Source: Pardosa pseudoannulata (taxonomy: Eukaryota > Arthropoda > Arachnida > Araneae > Lycosidae). From it: a stretch of 64,000 nt of DNA. The DNA lies in the NCBI GenBank assembly GCA_032207245.1, contig CM063510.1:47146315-47210314 (forward strand). Reading direction: 5' to 3'. A model generated the notes under the pieces. The model was not told the DNA's origin. It ran no database searches and was given only the letters and a program-made list of their open reading frames with translations. This document shows, piece after piece, positions 9,641 through 22,275 of the stretch; positions within the stretch are counted from its first letter, which is position 1; each line of letters begins with the position of its first letter. Position numbers and translations under genes: made by a program.

Positions 9641-10745
9641 TAGAAATCATTTAGGTACCTTGAGAGTAAAACTTGTACTAAAGGAGGTATGCCCCTGAGG
9701 GGAAGAGGGCTTAAAGTTGAATAAAAGAATATGAATGAAAAAGGGTAGACCTAAGTGGACATAAAATTTTTTCCTCAGGGGCAAATTTTCAAATTACGCA
9801 TCACGTGATTTAAATGTTTATTCAAATCTAAGAACAAAAATAAAGTTCCCTTGTCAACAGTCGGATTTTCTCTGAGTAAGGTTGTAAGTTCATTTAAGAC
9901 GAGATTGTCTTCAATTTTTCCAATCACGTCAATAAAAATCGTTTGAATGTCCTGAAGGCAATTTACCAGTGAACAAGTATTACAAGTAGTAGTACAGAGG
10001 TCACGTCGAAATGAGTCAAAATGAATTCATATTGGTTAAGATGAGCATTTCCTTTAAGTCTGAACACCGAAATTTTTCGTGATTACAATATTTCCTTTGT
10101 TTGTAAAGGAAGTTAAAAGACTTAAACATGAAATCTGACGTAAGAAGCATAAGAGAAAAACAAGATTTCCATCTTATAAATTTAAATGGCTGTAAAAGTT
10201 ATAGCTAAATATTTTGGCAGAAGGAAATGATAGCAGTCGTAAAACTTAACGACCAAGTCGTCCCTTGAAAGGAACCAACTCTTTGTTGAAGCTTTACTCT
10301 TCAATGTGTGAATTAAGATTTGAGAAATCAGCTCAAGGCTACTCAGCAATAAATAATTGTGGTTGTCTTAAAAAAGGTAAGACTTTTCCTCTAATCTTTT
10401 TCAAGACAAACACTTTTTCGATTTTAAAATGGGCAGCAACTCAAAAACATTTGCGTCAACTCAGATTTCCTTTGAAATACAGAAACTCATTAATTTACAA
10501 TAAACTATGAACGTGTTATGTAGAAGCAGTCATTAAGGTAGTGCAATTTTTTCTTACAATGTTTATATTAAACCTGAATTTTAAAAAGAAACTTTTTTGC
10601 ACTTGAAATGTTTTGCCAAATGGCAAGAATTTAATTTAAAAAAATTTTAGCATCGTTAAAGTTGTTATCTATAATTAAACCTTTTCTTTACAGAGTTTAA
10701 ATAAAAATGTCTGGAAAGTACATGAGGCTTGCCACCCGCCAAGGC

Positions 10746-10747
<2 letters not shown>
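9641..10747. other. no gene seen
   Basis: AT-rich sequence. A small inverted pair GCCCCTGAGG / CCTCAGGGGC lies near 9692-9785. An 81-codon frame at 10265-10510 has no recognisable domain. Confidence 0.45.

Positions 10748-10817
<70 letters not shown>
10748..10817. repeat. (TA)n microsatellite
   Basis: About 35 TA units. Confidence 0.95.
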
Positions 10818-10822
<5 letters not shown>

Positions 10823-11480
10823 TTTACTTTTTCTGCGATTTCAGCTCCACCCCACCAACCCCTAAGCAATATTTTCATTATAATCGAAACTATCATTATG
10901 ACCCCAGATAACCAATAATAAGAATGAAGAACTTCGTTAAGAATTGAGTCATATTTAAAATAACATTAAAAGAACGTTGGATTCATTAGTACATATACTG
11001 GAGATTGTAAACCAGTCTGGGTTTACAAACTAGAGATTCACTTGTAAGTCAAATTTAATATGCTCATTATATACGATATACAATTTTTCACCACTTTTAT
11101 TGTATAAAAAAAATCGAGACTAGACTTCTCGATTTTTTTCGTATAGTTCGAAAAACGTATAAATTATTTTTTTTTAGTTTTGTTTTTATTTTACAAGATA
11201 TATGAACACCATTATATAAATAAACGGACAATCGATAGTAAGCATGAAGAGTTTCGTGAAGAATTGAGTCATATTAGAATGACATTGAAATACCGTTGGA
11301 ACTTAATTCATTACGACCGTATATGGGAGATTTTAAACCAATCTAGTCTTTAAACAACGCTAACACATTTAATTTACGAGCACAAATAACAGCATCGACT
11401 GAGTACTTGGAAGTAACCCACAAGTTGATATAAAACTACCATTTTGCTACATTGTAAGTATTAAAATTTGGTTTTTAAGT
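10818..11480. other. no gene seen; local direct repeat
   Basis: The phrases GAAGAATTGAGTCATATT, ACATTGAAA/ACATTAAAA and TTCATTA...ATACTGGAGATT occur at about 10935-11010 and again at 11250-11335, so an imperfect block of roughly 100 bp is duplicated about 320 bp apart. No frame of interest. Confidence 0.45.
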
Positions 11481-11995
11481 TAGGGTTTCTCAAAGTGTGT
11501 TCCGCAAAGGGGTTCCTCGAGAAATTTTTAATCATTATCGAAATTCAAAAGAGGATCTATAAATTCATTCTCTGGTTTTTTCTTCATCCCTTAGATATAA
11601 TTAATAATATTAACTAATACGTCAGAAGTGCAACAAATGGTAACAGGAAAGCGGTGTGACAATGAGCCATTCAAAACTACACACGAGAGTACAAGAAGGG
11701 ATGAAACATGCATGTATAAGTCATTCAAATGACAGTACAAGAAGGGGTAAAATAATGTATCATGAATGTATCATTTTACTTGTATCATTTCATAAAAAAT
11801 TTTTTTGCTTCATCTCCTTTTATGTTATCTATATTATTATATTACTTCATATTGTTTGATTTTTATGTTCATGTCTATTAAGTGATAAATAATAGGCACT
11901 TAGTTTCTGATTAAGTAAGTACTTATTTGGGGGTTCATTTGTTATATACGCTGTAAATAAAGGGTTCTGTGGAATAAAAAGTTTGAGAACCACTG
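11481..11995 (+). mobile_element. hAT-type MITE (family A), complete copy
   Basis: 515 bp. The left end TAGGGTTTCTCAAAGTGTG and right end (reverse complement CAGTGGTTCTCAAACTTTTT) form imperfect terminal inverted repeats of the common hAT kind. Flanking 8-mers TTTTAAGT and CTATAAGT (6 of 8) are a decayed target duplication. Other family members here are at 26, 3514, 33626, 38488 and 53960. No transposase sequence recognised, so it is non-autonomous. Confidence 0.8.
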
Positions 11996-12003
11996 CTATA
12001 AGT

Positions 12004-13350
12004 CAAAACGTACCTGAATTATCGTGTACACATACAGACACATACATAGAAATAATTCAAAATATAAAATTTCCAAAACTCCAAAACATCAAAATCAATG
12101 AAAATCTCGAGGTCAAATTTGTAGATGATTACCATGTTACCTATATTACATATACGAGAAAGTAATAAACGGTGTTCGCGTTATACTCTAATATTTACCG
12201 TAATAAGTGAGCTAGAAGAGTTGAAAATTGAGTATTTTTAAATCTGAGATTCAAGGTCTATTGTTCCCCGAAACAGAAGAAGAAAAAGAGTTTCGAAATG
12301 TGTCGGAAAAAAACCGGGTACCATCAGTTTCATTTCACCTAAATCCTCGTCCTCGTTGAAGCCGATAAATGGAATACGGAGAGATGAACAGAGTGGCAAT
12401 ATGCGGGTCAAGAACATCGCTTTGCATTTAATTGTGAAAGGTAATAAATAATTACATTACCGGACACAGCTTAAGATCGTCTTTTGATTTTTGGTTTCGC
12501 TGATGTGATGACAAGAAAAAAATAAGGTTCATTTTACCAAAATTGTCTAGGCAAAGAAGAGATCAATTATTTCCGTCCCATCATATCTTCTGCTGCTCTC
12601 CACCCTTTGAGCTCCAATATCGAATTTGACTCAATATCCTCTTCTTCCTTTCATTTCTTTTCCTGCAAGTATAACGTCCAATGTGGTTCGATACGTTTTT
12701 CGAAAATTTAAGAATTACTGTTCTTAAACCCTTCCGAATAGGATATCACCTAGCTGAATAATGTAAAGTAAATAACTTTTAAAAAAAATATGGCATAAAT
12801 GTCTGAATTTCGAAGCTTCTACAACTTTGTTTATTTTGTGTATACTGAAAAAGGTTTTTTAACTTTACATGAAATTGCCCTTTCATGTAATAGGAAAAGA
12901 AATCGTCGACATCTTATCAGTGCGTTTCCAAAATGTTATCAGCAGCATACTCGCCACTGAACTCGAAAATAGAACTTCGATTGGTTCCAATCATATTCAG
13001 TTTTATCTTCTTTAATCAGATTATTTAATCCAACCTATCTGCAACGATGAGTAGATCCAGTTTACTTTAAAGTCCAGCTCATAAAAAGTATCGTTATTAC
13101 AACTTTATAATAATATATGACCATATTTAATTTTAATTAATGTTGTGCGTGTATTGAGATGTTGGGAATTGGTCCCCCCTTTCGAAAATTCCAGACGTAT
13201 ATATGTAAAAAGCTAAGTATGTTCTCCAAAAAATATTTTAGTTTGATATTTATTTATGCAATCCGTGTGGTGACCGGGTTATGAAAGAATAGTTCCAAGG
13301 TATCCCAATGCATCAAGTAAAAGGCGTCCTAAATGGAATTGTGCTAAGGA
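12004..13350. other. no gene seen
   Basis: AT-rich sequence without recognisable repeat, domain or splice-site pair. Confidence 0.45.
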
Positions 13351-15030
13351 TTGACTCCCCTACCCCGTAAAACATCTCTTGTTACGAAATCCAAAGAAGA
13401 AAACAACTGGCTGCCTAAGAGAAATCGACTTGGAAATGGACTGAAGACCTTGCAAATTGGTACACGGAATGTCCATAATTTGTACTTTAGTAAGATATTG
13501 CAATTCTTAATTAAAGAATTTGATAAATACAATATTGATTTACTCGTCATACAGGAAATGAGATAGATAGGCGAAGGAATAATTGAGAAAAAGAGCCATA
13601 CAGTGGACTACGGTTGTGACTAAAAGAAACACATTTCTGTAGTTGTTCCTAATGAGGAAGAAGGTAATAACCTAGTAATTGACTTTGTCTCAAGATCATC
13701 TCGATTATGTAAAATACGTTTGAAAGGAAGATTTTTTCAACTACAGTATCATCAATGCACATGGGCCTACAAAGGAGAAGGACGAGGAAGAAAAGGAGCA
13801 ATTCTATGAATAACTTCGCAAATTATACCGAAGCTGTCCGAGACACGATGTTAAGATCATTCTAAGTAATATGAACCCCCAAATTGGAAGACGAGTGGGA
13901 AACATAGTTTACATGAAAGATCTAATGATAATAGACACCCCCTGAATTATTTTGCTACTGAGAATGGTATGATCATTTTCAGCACCTTATTCGACCCCAA
14001 AATAATTCATAAGGAAACTTGGCGTTCTCCTGACGAGGAGGCGAGAAATCAAGTTGACCATGTGCTTATTAAACTCCAGACATGTATCGGATATCCAAGA
14101 CGTACGAGGTGCGAATTGCGGTTCGGATCATTTCTTAATTATTGCTAAGCTAAAAACTAAAATTTCAAAAGCTCTTAAGCTAAAAGGAGAAACACTCATT
14201 CGAGTTGATTGCGAGAAATTAAAAGATGAAACTACCAAAAATTGCCTCCAGTTAAACTTAAGGGAGACACTCTGCTCAACAAGCGTAACTGAAGTAGAAG
14301 GCGTGGAATACACGATAAGGATATCATCTTAAATACAGCTAATGATATACTGGGCACAACGGAAAGAACTACATCAAATGACTGGTTCGATCAGGAGTGG
14401 ATGCTAGCATCTCGGGCAAAAATGGCTGTATATGAAATCATTCAGCAAAAAAGGCATTCAAGAACATCAGTTGCAGACTATAAGAAAGTAAGGAGAGAAG
14501 AGAAAATGGTACATAGGGTTAAAAAAAGTTTCTACTAAGACTGTTTCGAAGATATTTAACGTCTACGAGGACCTAATGAAAGCAGATATTTCTTCCGTGG
14601 AATAAGTCTCTGCAAAAAGTTCAAACCCAGATTTACTGCTAGGAGAGACAATGATAAACTAATTTTAAATGACAGGAGAGAAATACTTTAGCGATGGAAG
14701 GAATATTTTCCTGAATTGCTGATCGGGATGAGATGTCGTCCAGTCCTCAATTGATGTGAATTATCAGATTGTTCTACAGCCATCTTTATTGGAAGTTAAA
14801 GAAAAAGATAATCAAGAAATTAAAGAACTATAAATCTCCAGGCCCAGATTTCATTCCCTCTGAACTCATTAAAGATGCAGCATTTAATAATGCTGAATAA
14901 ATTCATCACCTAATCGATTTTGTGTGGACTCATAAAGTTCTACCTGAAGACTGCAAATTGATCATAATTTGTCTTATACATAAAAAGTACATAAAAGAAG
15001 ACAATTTAAATGACCTACCAGCCAAGGACT
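13351..15030 (+). pseudogene. decayed non-LTR retrotransposon: endonuclease to start of reverse transcriptase
   Basis: Several broken plus-strand frames read in order. At 13440-13566 there is an apurinic-type endonuclease start (GTRNVHNL, then YNIDLLVIQEMR, matching the GTWNVRSL...IQE pattern). At about 14020-14130 comes the endonuclease end (RNQVDHVLI, then G-SDH). At about 14810-14880 is the early reverse-transcriptase block (KSPGPDFIPSELIK), followed at 14920-14990 by LPEDCKLIIICLIHKK. Stops and frame changes are frequent. The element stops at the microsatellite at 15033, before the catalytic YxDD block. The clade cannot be fixed by eye; LINEs of this endonuclease-RT type are abundant in arthropods and molluscs. 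Confidence 0.85.
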
Positions 15031-15032
15031 TT

Positions 15033-15083
15033 GTATATGTGTATGTACACACACACATACACACACATATATATATATGTATG

Positions 15084-15149
<66 letters not shown>
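15033..15149. repeat. compound (CA)n/(TA)n microsatellite
   Basis: TGTATATGTGTATGT, then CA repeats, then about 35 TA units. It truncates the LINE remnant, either as breakpoint or as later expansion. Confidence 0.95.
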
Positions 15150-15151
<2 letters not shown>

Positions 15152-17636
15152 ATATGGGCGAGACTCATTCAAAATCACAACATAGTTTATTTCTGGTAAG
15201 AAACATGAAATCCATACAACAGGCAAAAACTTTTACAACCTCGTGCACATAGACAATGTGATCCCGCACTTACGCTTTTCAAGTAGGGATTCCTCAGGTA
15301 AAAAGACTACGAATAATACCTAAGCACAATTGATCACGCGATAAAAATACCCATGTTTAAAGAGAACGCGCTAACTATTAGCTAAAATAGTACAGACAGA
15401 GGCTGAATTAAGTCTATAGCGTGTATGGAGGAAAAAATCAGAATTACCGTGCAAATCCCGAGTTTATGAACAAAAGTTGTTAAATTAATATTAAAATACG
15501 TAAATAAGGGATTTTAATATTACATGTACATACATATATATACATATACATACATATATATGATATACATATACACACAGATGTATACATACATTATTTT
15601 TTACGGGAATAAATAACAGCTGTCTATTTTCCCGGACCAAACATATACAGGTATTAATGTTGAAAAGATTATAGTAAAACATAGAAAGCTAACTTTTCAT
15701 TGAATTGCTTTTACCTAATTGTCATTCCAACAAAAAAAAATTGTAGATGGTTTAGTTTACACTTATTTAGCTTCGAGAAGAAGGTCATATTAACTTTTAG
15801 AAAAAAATGCTACCTTAAGGATAATATATGCCACTGACTTCTATGTGTAATTTTTATCAGATACCAATAAAGCAATAACAAATAGCAAAAGATAAAAAAA
15901 TACGACAAAATTTGCATTGTACATTGTTCCAAGGGAAATTTACATTAGGCAATTTTTTTCTCGTATTACCTTTTTGTGTCTATTGCGTTTAAAATTCCTC
16001 CCAAATATTCGTACCATTGTCTCGTATGGAGATGGATACAGGAAGTCGAATAGCTGAAATTAGGTTTGATGATGCAATGTTGTTATTTTTCCTGTTGGTG
16101 TTTTTACCTCTTACGTGTACTTCTGCAGTTTTGTTTTACCTGAACGTGAGTTATTGTTTAAAGGACAGGGTTAACCTTGAGATTTCCCCATGGATGATAA
16201 GAAGAAAAATCTGAATTTGCACAACAGAACTGCACGAGAACACTTACTTGTTAAGTGGAGGAATTGTGTCCATGCCATTTCACAATAATAAAAGTAGCCA
16301 GGTTAAATGTGTCAGCACAAAATTTGAAGATCGAATACTTCTTCATTTCTTCTCCTTGGCTTACGTGCAAGACCTCTCACTCTGTTTAAGTGGTCACGCT
16401 CAGATTGTCAAACCTCAGTCGATTAGAGACAATCGACATCAGCTAATTCCAAGAAATTCATGATTAACTTCAATCTGTACCGAGTCTTGTGGTACTTTCA
16501 AATTCTCGCTCGACACAATCATCAGACAACTAACTAACCAACCACAGTAGAGGTTAAATTTTACTAGCACAAGAATGTAGTTAAAATTTAACTTCAGAAA
16601 CCAACGAGACGATATTTATACTACGTGTACTAAAGAACTAACATAACAATTTGTTACGTTCGAATGCTTTCTAATTCTCACTGACATTGGTAATTTAATT
16701 ATTTCTTATCCAAGAAAAAAAAATAGAGAAAGAGAGTGAATAAATATGAACTACTTGCAACTTAAAGTATTCGTATCCATGTTTTTAACGAAAAGCAATG
16801 TCATTCAAAATATTGAGTTCATCAACAGTTTAAGACTACTAAAAAGTCTACGTAAGCGTCTCAATGCACTGTCTCATCCTCGTTGATTAGAGCTAATCGA
16901 CAATTACAATATAAATGCAGGGTCCATTGGCTCTAATTGACTGTGGGGAGAAGAAGAAAAAGACCTAGTCTCATAGTTGATTTCAGTTAACTGACGATTA
17001 ATTACGATATAATTATAGAGTGCTTAACCTACGTTTAAACTTTTACTGGCTACTGTAAGTTCAGACCTAAACGGACGGATTTATAGTACTCTTAAATAAA
17101 TAAATAAATAAATAAAAGAGAGTGAGAGAGAAAGTGAGAAGATAGCAGTCTCTTTAAAATGAGTATCTTTAGAAGCAATCCAATAAATTTTCAGCATTGC
17201 TAGAAATTATTTATTTTCCTGAAGAAAGAAAATGCGCAGTAACGGTTATACTGATGAATTTTCATCTACACTCGAAAAAATTATAGTATCTAAAAAACAT
17301 TCATGATTGTGGTTTATAAGGTCATTAAAATCGTACAAAAGATTTCATTTGCAGAATATAGAGGACGATAGATGAAATTACACAGACTCTAAATAAAAGA
17401 GAATTTATACAACAACTGCAGTTTAAACTAAAAACACATTATTAAATTTTACTCATACGATTGTATTTTTACGAATGTGTCTATTTAATCATTATAGCAA
17501 CGCTGATTTATAAAAAAATCTGTTGATATTATATATGGTAAAATTGTATTATATATGGTTGATATTATATATGGTTCAATGTGAAATATTGAATTTTGTT
17601 TTCGTTTTTGCTACAATATATTTCAAATCTTTAAAA
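15150..17636. other. no gene seen; minor simple repeats
   Basis: Contains imperfect TACA/TATA tracts at 15526-15592 and an (AAAT)n run at 17093-17116. The phrase GATTAGAG followed by AATCGACA recurs at about 16420 and 16885. A 65-codon frame at 16017-16214 has a hydrophobic stretch but no recognisable family and no signal-peptide-like start context. Confidence 0.45.
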
Positions 17637-17935
17637 GTGGTTGGTTTATTTCGACTGCTACGGTTCATTATTTTGCTACACGAGGGGGCTTACTGTGGAC
17701 TTTGCGATGTCACTTTGACATCTTGATCATTTGCTCACATAATGTTCGCAGGCTTCAAAATGGTGCCACAACGAAGGTTCGAAACGATCCGCAACCTTTA
17801 GATAAGGGCCTTAGACTAATGAAACCGGAACTTTCTGCTTCAAACAGATTCCGAACGGTTACGAACATCCATGGCATAAGGGAATCGAACCTGAGAACAC
17901 TCAATGGTGGGAAACTCTCTACCCATTCGGCACTC
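17637..17935 (-). mobile_element. tRNA-derived SINE (family 1) interrupted by a MITE
   Basis: The SINE body is in two pieces: tail side 17637-17686 (CTGCTACGGTTCATTATTTT, CTACACGAGGG) and head side 17811-17935 (CTAATGAAACCGGAAC, GATTCCGAACGGTTACGAAC, GGAATCGAACC). About 124 bp of unrelated sequence separates them and matches the MITE at 18699-18845. The SINE therefore predates the MITE insertion. Confidence 0.75.
17687..17810. mobile_element. small MITE nested in a SINE
   Basis: Starts GGGCTTACTGTGGAC and ends in the inverted relative ATAAGGGCC. Internal phrases GTCACTTTGACAT, TTTGCTCACA and GTTCGAAACGAT match the MITE at 18699-18845 (GTCACTTTGCAGA, TTTGCTCACA). Exact ends are uncertain by a few bases, and a clean target duplication is not visible. 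Confidence 0.65.
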
Positions 17936-18479
17936 ACCCAAGAAATATCTTGAACAGATTCAAGTAAATGTTTGAATTTTGTGAGGTAGCTTTATTTACT
18001 TATTAATGCATATTAAACGTTCTTTTACTATACCAAATAAAGGTTCTATATACATTATACTAACAACTTCTGAAACAAGTGACTTAAAAAAAAGAGAAAC
18101 ACTAATTTTGGCACCTTTTACATACAAAAGAACTTATTAATTCTTAATTCTTGAAAGATTCTGCACATTCCGATGTAAGGAAGTCTTTTTGGTTTATTAT
18201 CATGATCGTATTTGTAACAGATTAATTTTTACAGCATGCTCATAATAAATAAAATCTGGTGTAGACACCACATTCTTTCCTTGTATACAAATTAAACACA
18301 TTTTGTATTTTAAGTGTACGATCTGCTATTAAAATTATCATTTTCTCAGGAAGCAATAACAGAAAGATTCAACATAACTCTTTTCAAATAGTATTATTTT
18401 CGTTTCTTTAAAAATGCATTTAAAAAGCACTGTGGCAAAATATATCGATATATTTTTGCTTTCATTGTTTAGCCTTAAT

Positions 18480-18690
18480 TTACGTTATATCGCGATTTTT
18501 CGTTATATAGAGTTGATTTCATTTAAACACAAAAGTACACAACTAGATGTCATAATAGTCCCAAATACAAAATTCCAGCTTTTTGAGGCGAATCTATTTT
18601 GAGTTTATATTTCTCCGTGTGTATAGATATCACAACAAGACTAGTTCAATTGCAATTAGCAATCGCTAAAATGAATATCTATCAAGTATT
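18480..18690 (+). repeat. dispersed repeat, related to 7380-7700
   Basis: Matches the 7.4-7.7 kb repeat in patches, ending with AAAATGAATATCTATC just before the MITE at 18699. Confidence 0.45.
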
Positions 18691-18698
18691 ATAATTAA

Positions 18699-18845
18699 GG
18701 CCCTTACTCTGGAAGTTGCGGTTCAGTTCGAACGTTCGTTGTGACGTCACTTTGCAGATATTTTGCTCACAAACGATCAAGCTGGCGTAAAAATGACGTC
18801 ATAACGAACTTGCGAACCGACTAGCAACGTCCAGAGTAAGCCCCA
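18699..18845. mobile_element. 147-bp MITE with TAA target site
   Basis: The ends are inverted: GGCCCTTACTCTGGAAGTTG and reverse complement TGGGGCTTACTCTGGACGTTG, with near-matching arms for about 28 bp, so it can fold as a hairpin. TAA flanks it at 18696-18698 and 18846-18848. A 3-bp TWA duplication and GGSC-type ends suit the PIF/Harbinger superfamily. A relative is nested in the SINE at 17687. Confidence 0.75.
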
Positions 18846-18848
18846 TAA

Positions 18849-20139
18849 TTTTCATTGTACTTAAGCACAGACGTAACACTCAGGGCCGTATTCACCAGCA
18901 TGAGTTAAACCAGTTTAAATGTTAACTCGAGTGTTAAATGCAAAATCGATATTCACCATGCTATAAACCGGAAACTGCCTTCTTTTCGAGCCAACTTTGA
19001 TTCAGAGAGTCGACGAGAAATACTCTATTTCTCATACATGCTAATATATGCTTGGTTATGTGATTAACTGAACTATTTATATAAACTGGCTAAAATTTAA
19101 AGTGGGTGCTGATTTTCTAAAGAATAAATTATTAATGAAGTATTTATGATAAATAATTATACAAATGTGAAGTTTGATCACCCCACCAAAGTCATTACAT
19201 AAGTATGCTAACATTCCTTAATTTTCTTCACTCGAAAATTTTTTATGTCTGAGATAGCTGACTTTAGTTATATTATCCTAGTTTTAAACTTAAGCTCATT
19301 TTAATCTTTACTTCAGTAAAAAAACTTCCATTACTTTTTATATTTTGCTAAAGTTAGTTTATATACACGTTATAACGTTAGTTTAGTATAGCAATTTTTA
19401 AATCAGATTTCCTTTCATAGATGTAAAATGCAACTCATGCCCTAACAATTATGTACAAGGAAACACTTAATTCCTTTTTTGTAACATTAGATTTTTCCAA
19501 TATTTTGCAAGTGTAGACACAGACAATTTAATGTAATCGACGAGAGCGCCATCTATAAAGAAGCTAAGTGGTATTAGAATGCCGGAGGTAATGTTGGACC
19601 CGGCCGTGTATGCTAGATTCTTCGAAATTTTGAGGTTTTAATCCAATTATTTGGTGTGTGTATATTGGCCTACTTTTATATTAAGCTATACCGTAGTAGT
19701 TTGTGCTATCATGGAATAAAATCTATATGTTGAATAAAAAAATCTACTTTTGGATTTGACTTCTTTTTTGAACAACTCGGCAACCCTCACAATTACAATT
19801 TAAATAAATTCAAAATCATTTCGATTTGTTAACATGTGAGAGTGCACATAAGATTTCCCATTTTACAGCTTATAACCAAGAAAATAGATGACTAAGGTTA
19901 CTGATATCTTTGTCTACTGCATGAATTAAAATTTCTCTTTCTGTGGTAGAAAAACTTCGCTTAGTAGGAATTTCTATCATGATTGATGATTCATTTTCAT
20001 AAAATGAAAATACTTCCAATGAAAGAACTTAAATGCAAACATCTGCTCATACATTAGTCACATTTTGTCAACCAATCACAGGTGCGCTTTTTAACAGCGT
20101 AGTGCTAATTCTAGAAACGAGAAAAATCCAGGCTTAGAG
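18849..20139. other. no gene seen; includes an unoccupied target repeat
   Basis: GGGCCGTATTCACCAGCATGA at 18894-18914 is followed by a second CACCATGCT near 18960 and looks like a transposon end, but no partner end was found. The stretch 19540-19590 matches the two flanks of the MITE at 21898 and is the empty version of that site. Confidence 0.5.
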
Positions 20140-20900
20140 ATAATGTAAATACTCAAGCAAAAAAACTGATCTCTAAGAACTTTGATAGGAAACAACAGTC
20201 TCCTGCTTAGATTCAATTTCTTCAATCCTCTTCTAAGTAGTGTTTAATTTTTAGATTTCTCCAGGTTTTTTTTTTTTTTTAAACTTTTGTAGATTATATA
20301 TTTGTAGTATATGCTAATACGAACACATAACGTTTTTAAATTTTGTTACAGATTAAATTTTATGTTAAAGAGTTAGCTGCAAATGAAGTTGAACATTAGT
20401 TCGACTTAATCTTTATGTAGATGTGATTAAAGTAGATGTGACTTTTAATTCCCGCGCTGTGACGTCACTAATTGAGACACAGCCAATATCTATCAAAACA
20501 GCAGCGGGTGTTTAGAGAGTGTTGATCAAACATTCGGTGATTCCTGTAATGTAGCCTCCACACTATGGCCAATCGTTCACCAGTTCCTGATGGTGACCTT
20601 GAACGATAGTTCAAGGGTTGCATCCACACGATGGGCCACTAAACGAGCCCAGTGCATGGATTCGGCCATATGGTCTACTGCGCACTTTAGTTGCGCATCT
20701 GGCTGCCTTTGATCTTTGGAGAAAAACCGCCTCGGAAGCCATCGTCCACCAAGGCTATTTTATCGTCTGCCACCATCGACCACGATAAACCATATCTCCT
20801 TCAGACGGTGGTAATGGCATGCAGTGGACCATAGTGTGTAGGGGCCTTAAGATTTCCCTGCCGAAAACGGGAGATCATTCGGGAGCCCTTTCCCACTTTT
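20140..20900 (+). repeat. host repeat B, copy 2 (interrupted by a MITE)
   Basis: Matches 8604-9640 outside the insertions. It lacks the TTAA element found in copy 1 but carries its own 298-bp MITE at 20550-20847. A third, inverted copy is at 39400-39672. Confidence 0.75.
20550..20847. mobile_element. 298-bp PIF/Harbinger-like MITE
   Basis: Ends TGTAGCCTCCACACTATGG and reverse complement AGGCCCCTACACACTATGG form inverted repeats. TAA flanks both sides (20547-20549, 20848-20850). The sequence is more GC-rich than its surroundings. Copy 1 of the host repeat reads CCTGTAAGAAGATTTCC here without the insert, which supports a precise insertion at TAA. Confidence 0.82.
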
Positions 20901-21897
20901 GGTGTTAATTAGAATCCAGAAATTTTTCCTGGGATAACACTACTTAACCACTTGCCTGATTATCCCGATTTATCTCGGGTTCGAATATATTGCAGTTAAT
21001 TATTATCTCAAGAAAACTCAAACGAAGTAGAATTTATTAGTATGATTTGTTTTATCACGGTTTTATTCTGCCTGGAGGAAATGAAAGGAAATATTCAACT
21101 TTGATTGGCAGTCTGTTAAGTTTTGTTAGTTTCGTGGTTCTTTTGGAGGGACTGGTCACGTGTTTTCTACTGGTTAAAAAACTAATTTAAAAAAAAAACC
21201 CATCGTGACGAGTTTTCTATCACATCAGGAAGACCTGGTATTAGTTCTTTACCACTCAGGTTCACCTCCAGGCATTTTCGAGATGGTATTCCTGCTACTG
21301 AAAAAAAAAATCAAATCCAACCAGATCGTGTACTCTGTGCTCCCATAAAATAGACTTCAGGGGAAAGCCAATTAGAAAATAGACCAGATACCAGTGTACA
21401 GAATGTCAGGTATCGCTTTGTGTTGTACCTTGTTTCAAAAACTATCATACAAAGACTAATATTTAATATTTCCCATTTTCCCGAGATAACTCGGAATAGT
21501 AAACTAATATTAAAACTAAATGCTTTCACACTTGTGAAAAATTAAAAATTCAACTTAAAACCTACATATTTTGTTTTGTTTTATTTCCTTGTATTTAATA
21601 ATATAAAAATTGTGACGATTTTTTGCAATTAAAAAAAAAAATTTGCAAGGGAAGTGGTTAAGAAAGATCTTGGGTTAACCCTCGACAGGAGGTAATCCAA
21701 GGATTTACTGATCCGCCTGTCTCTTTGGCAGTCAGAGTTGTCAAAACTGATTCAGACAAAAGCCAAAATGAGTATTTTCTTACATATATGTGCAGTGACA
21801 TTTTGCACGATTACAATACTCCATGTACTTCGTACTGAAGTGTAGAGACAGGTGAGTTATCGTAATCGGAAAGAGAGCGTCATCTATAAAGAAAGTA
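20901..21897. other. no gene seen
   Basis: AT-rich; a 72-codon minus frame at 21311-21529 has no recognised domain. The last 50 bp belong to the repeat whose empty form is at 19540-19590. Confidence 0.45.
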
Positions 21898-22275
21898 CAG
21901 TAGAACCTCGATTATCCGAGCTAGCTAATTGGGACCGCTAGTATCTCGGATATCGGAAATCTCGGTGAATAGAAACCATGTATAAAAACCTTCCGTGCTT
22001 GCGAATTTAACTTTAAAAGTAAAAAACAATAGAACGTTCTTTAAATGATAAAAACAAACACATATGAACTTAAGTTTAACAGCTAAAAAGATTTAAAAAG
22101 GGTGTAATATTTCTTGGAAGGTGAATGCTTTTGGGGAAGAAGAGCCTGTAACACGGACAACGAAGTAAAATGTATATAATTTTTTCCAAGCTCATTTTCT
22201 CGAAAGGAGAAAAAAAAAATTAGACTTTCTTATTGATTCGGTTAACAGAAACCTCGGTTAATCGAGGTTCTACTG
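21898..22275. mobile_element. 378-bp pogo/Tigger-like MITE
   Basis: CAGTAGAACCTCGATTATCC at the left and reverse complement CAGTAGAACCTCGATTAACC at the right are near-perfect terminal inverted repeats. TA flanks both ends (21896-21897, 22276-22277). No transposase frame inside. The paralogous site at about 19569 (GAAGCTAAGTGGTATTAG) lacks the element and has one TA, as expected for a pre-insertion site. Confidence 0.88.

Noticed and set aside
9692..9785. Inverted pair GCCCCTGAGG/CCTCAGGGGC as a MITE
   Set aside because: No target duplication and only 10 matching bases; not enough for an element call.
18894..18970. Transposon starting GGGCCGTATTCACCAG
   Set aside because: Looks like a terminus, but no inverted partner or duplication was found downstream.
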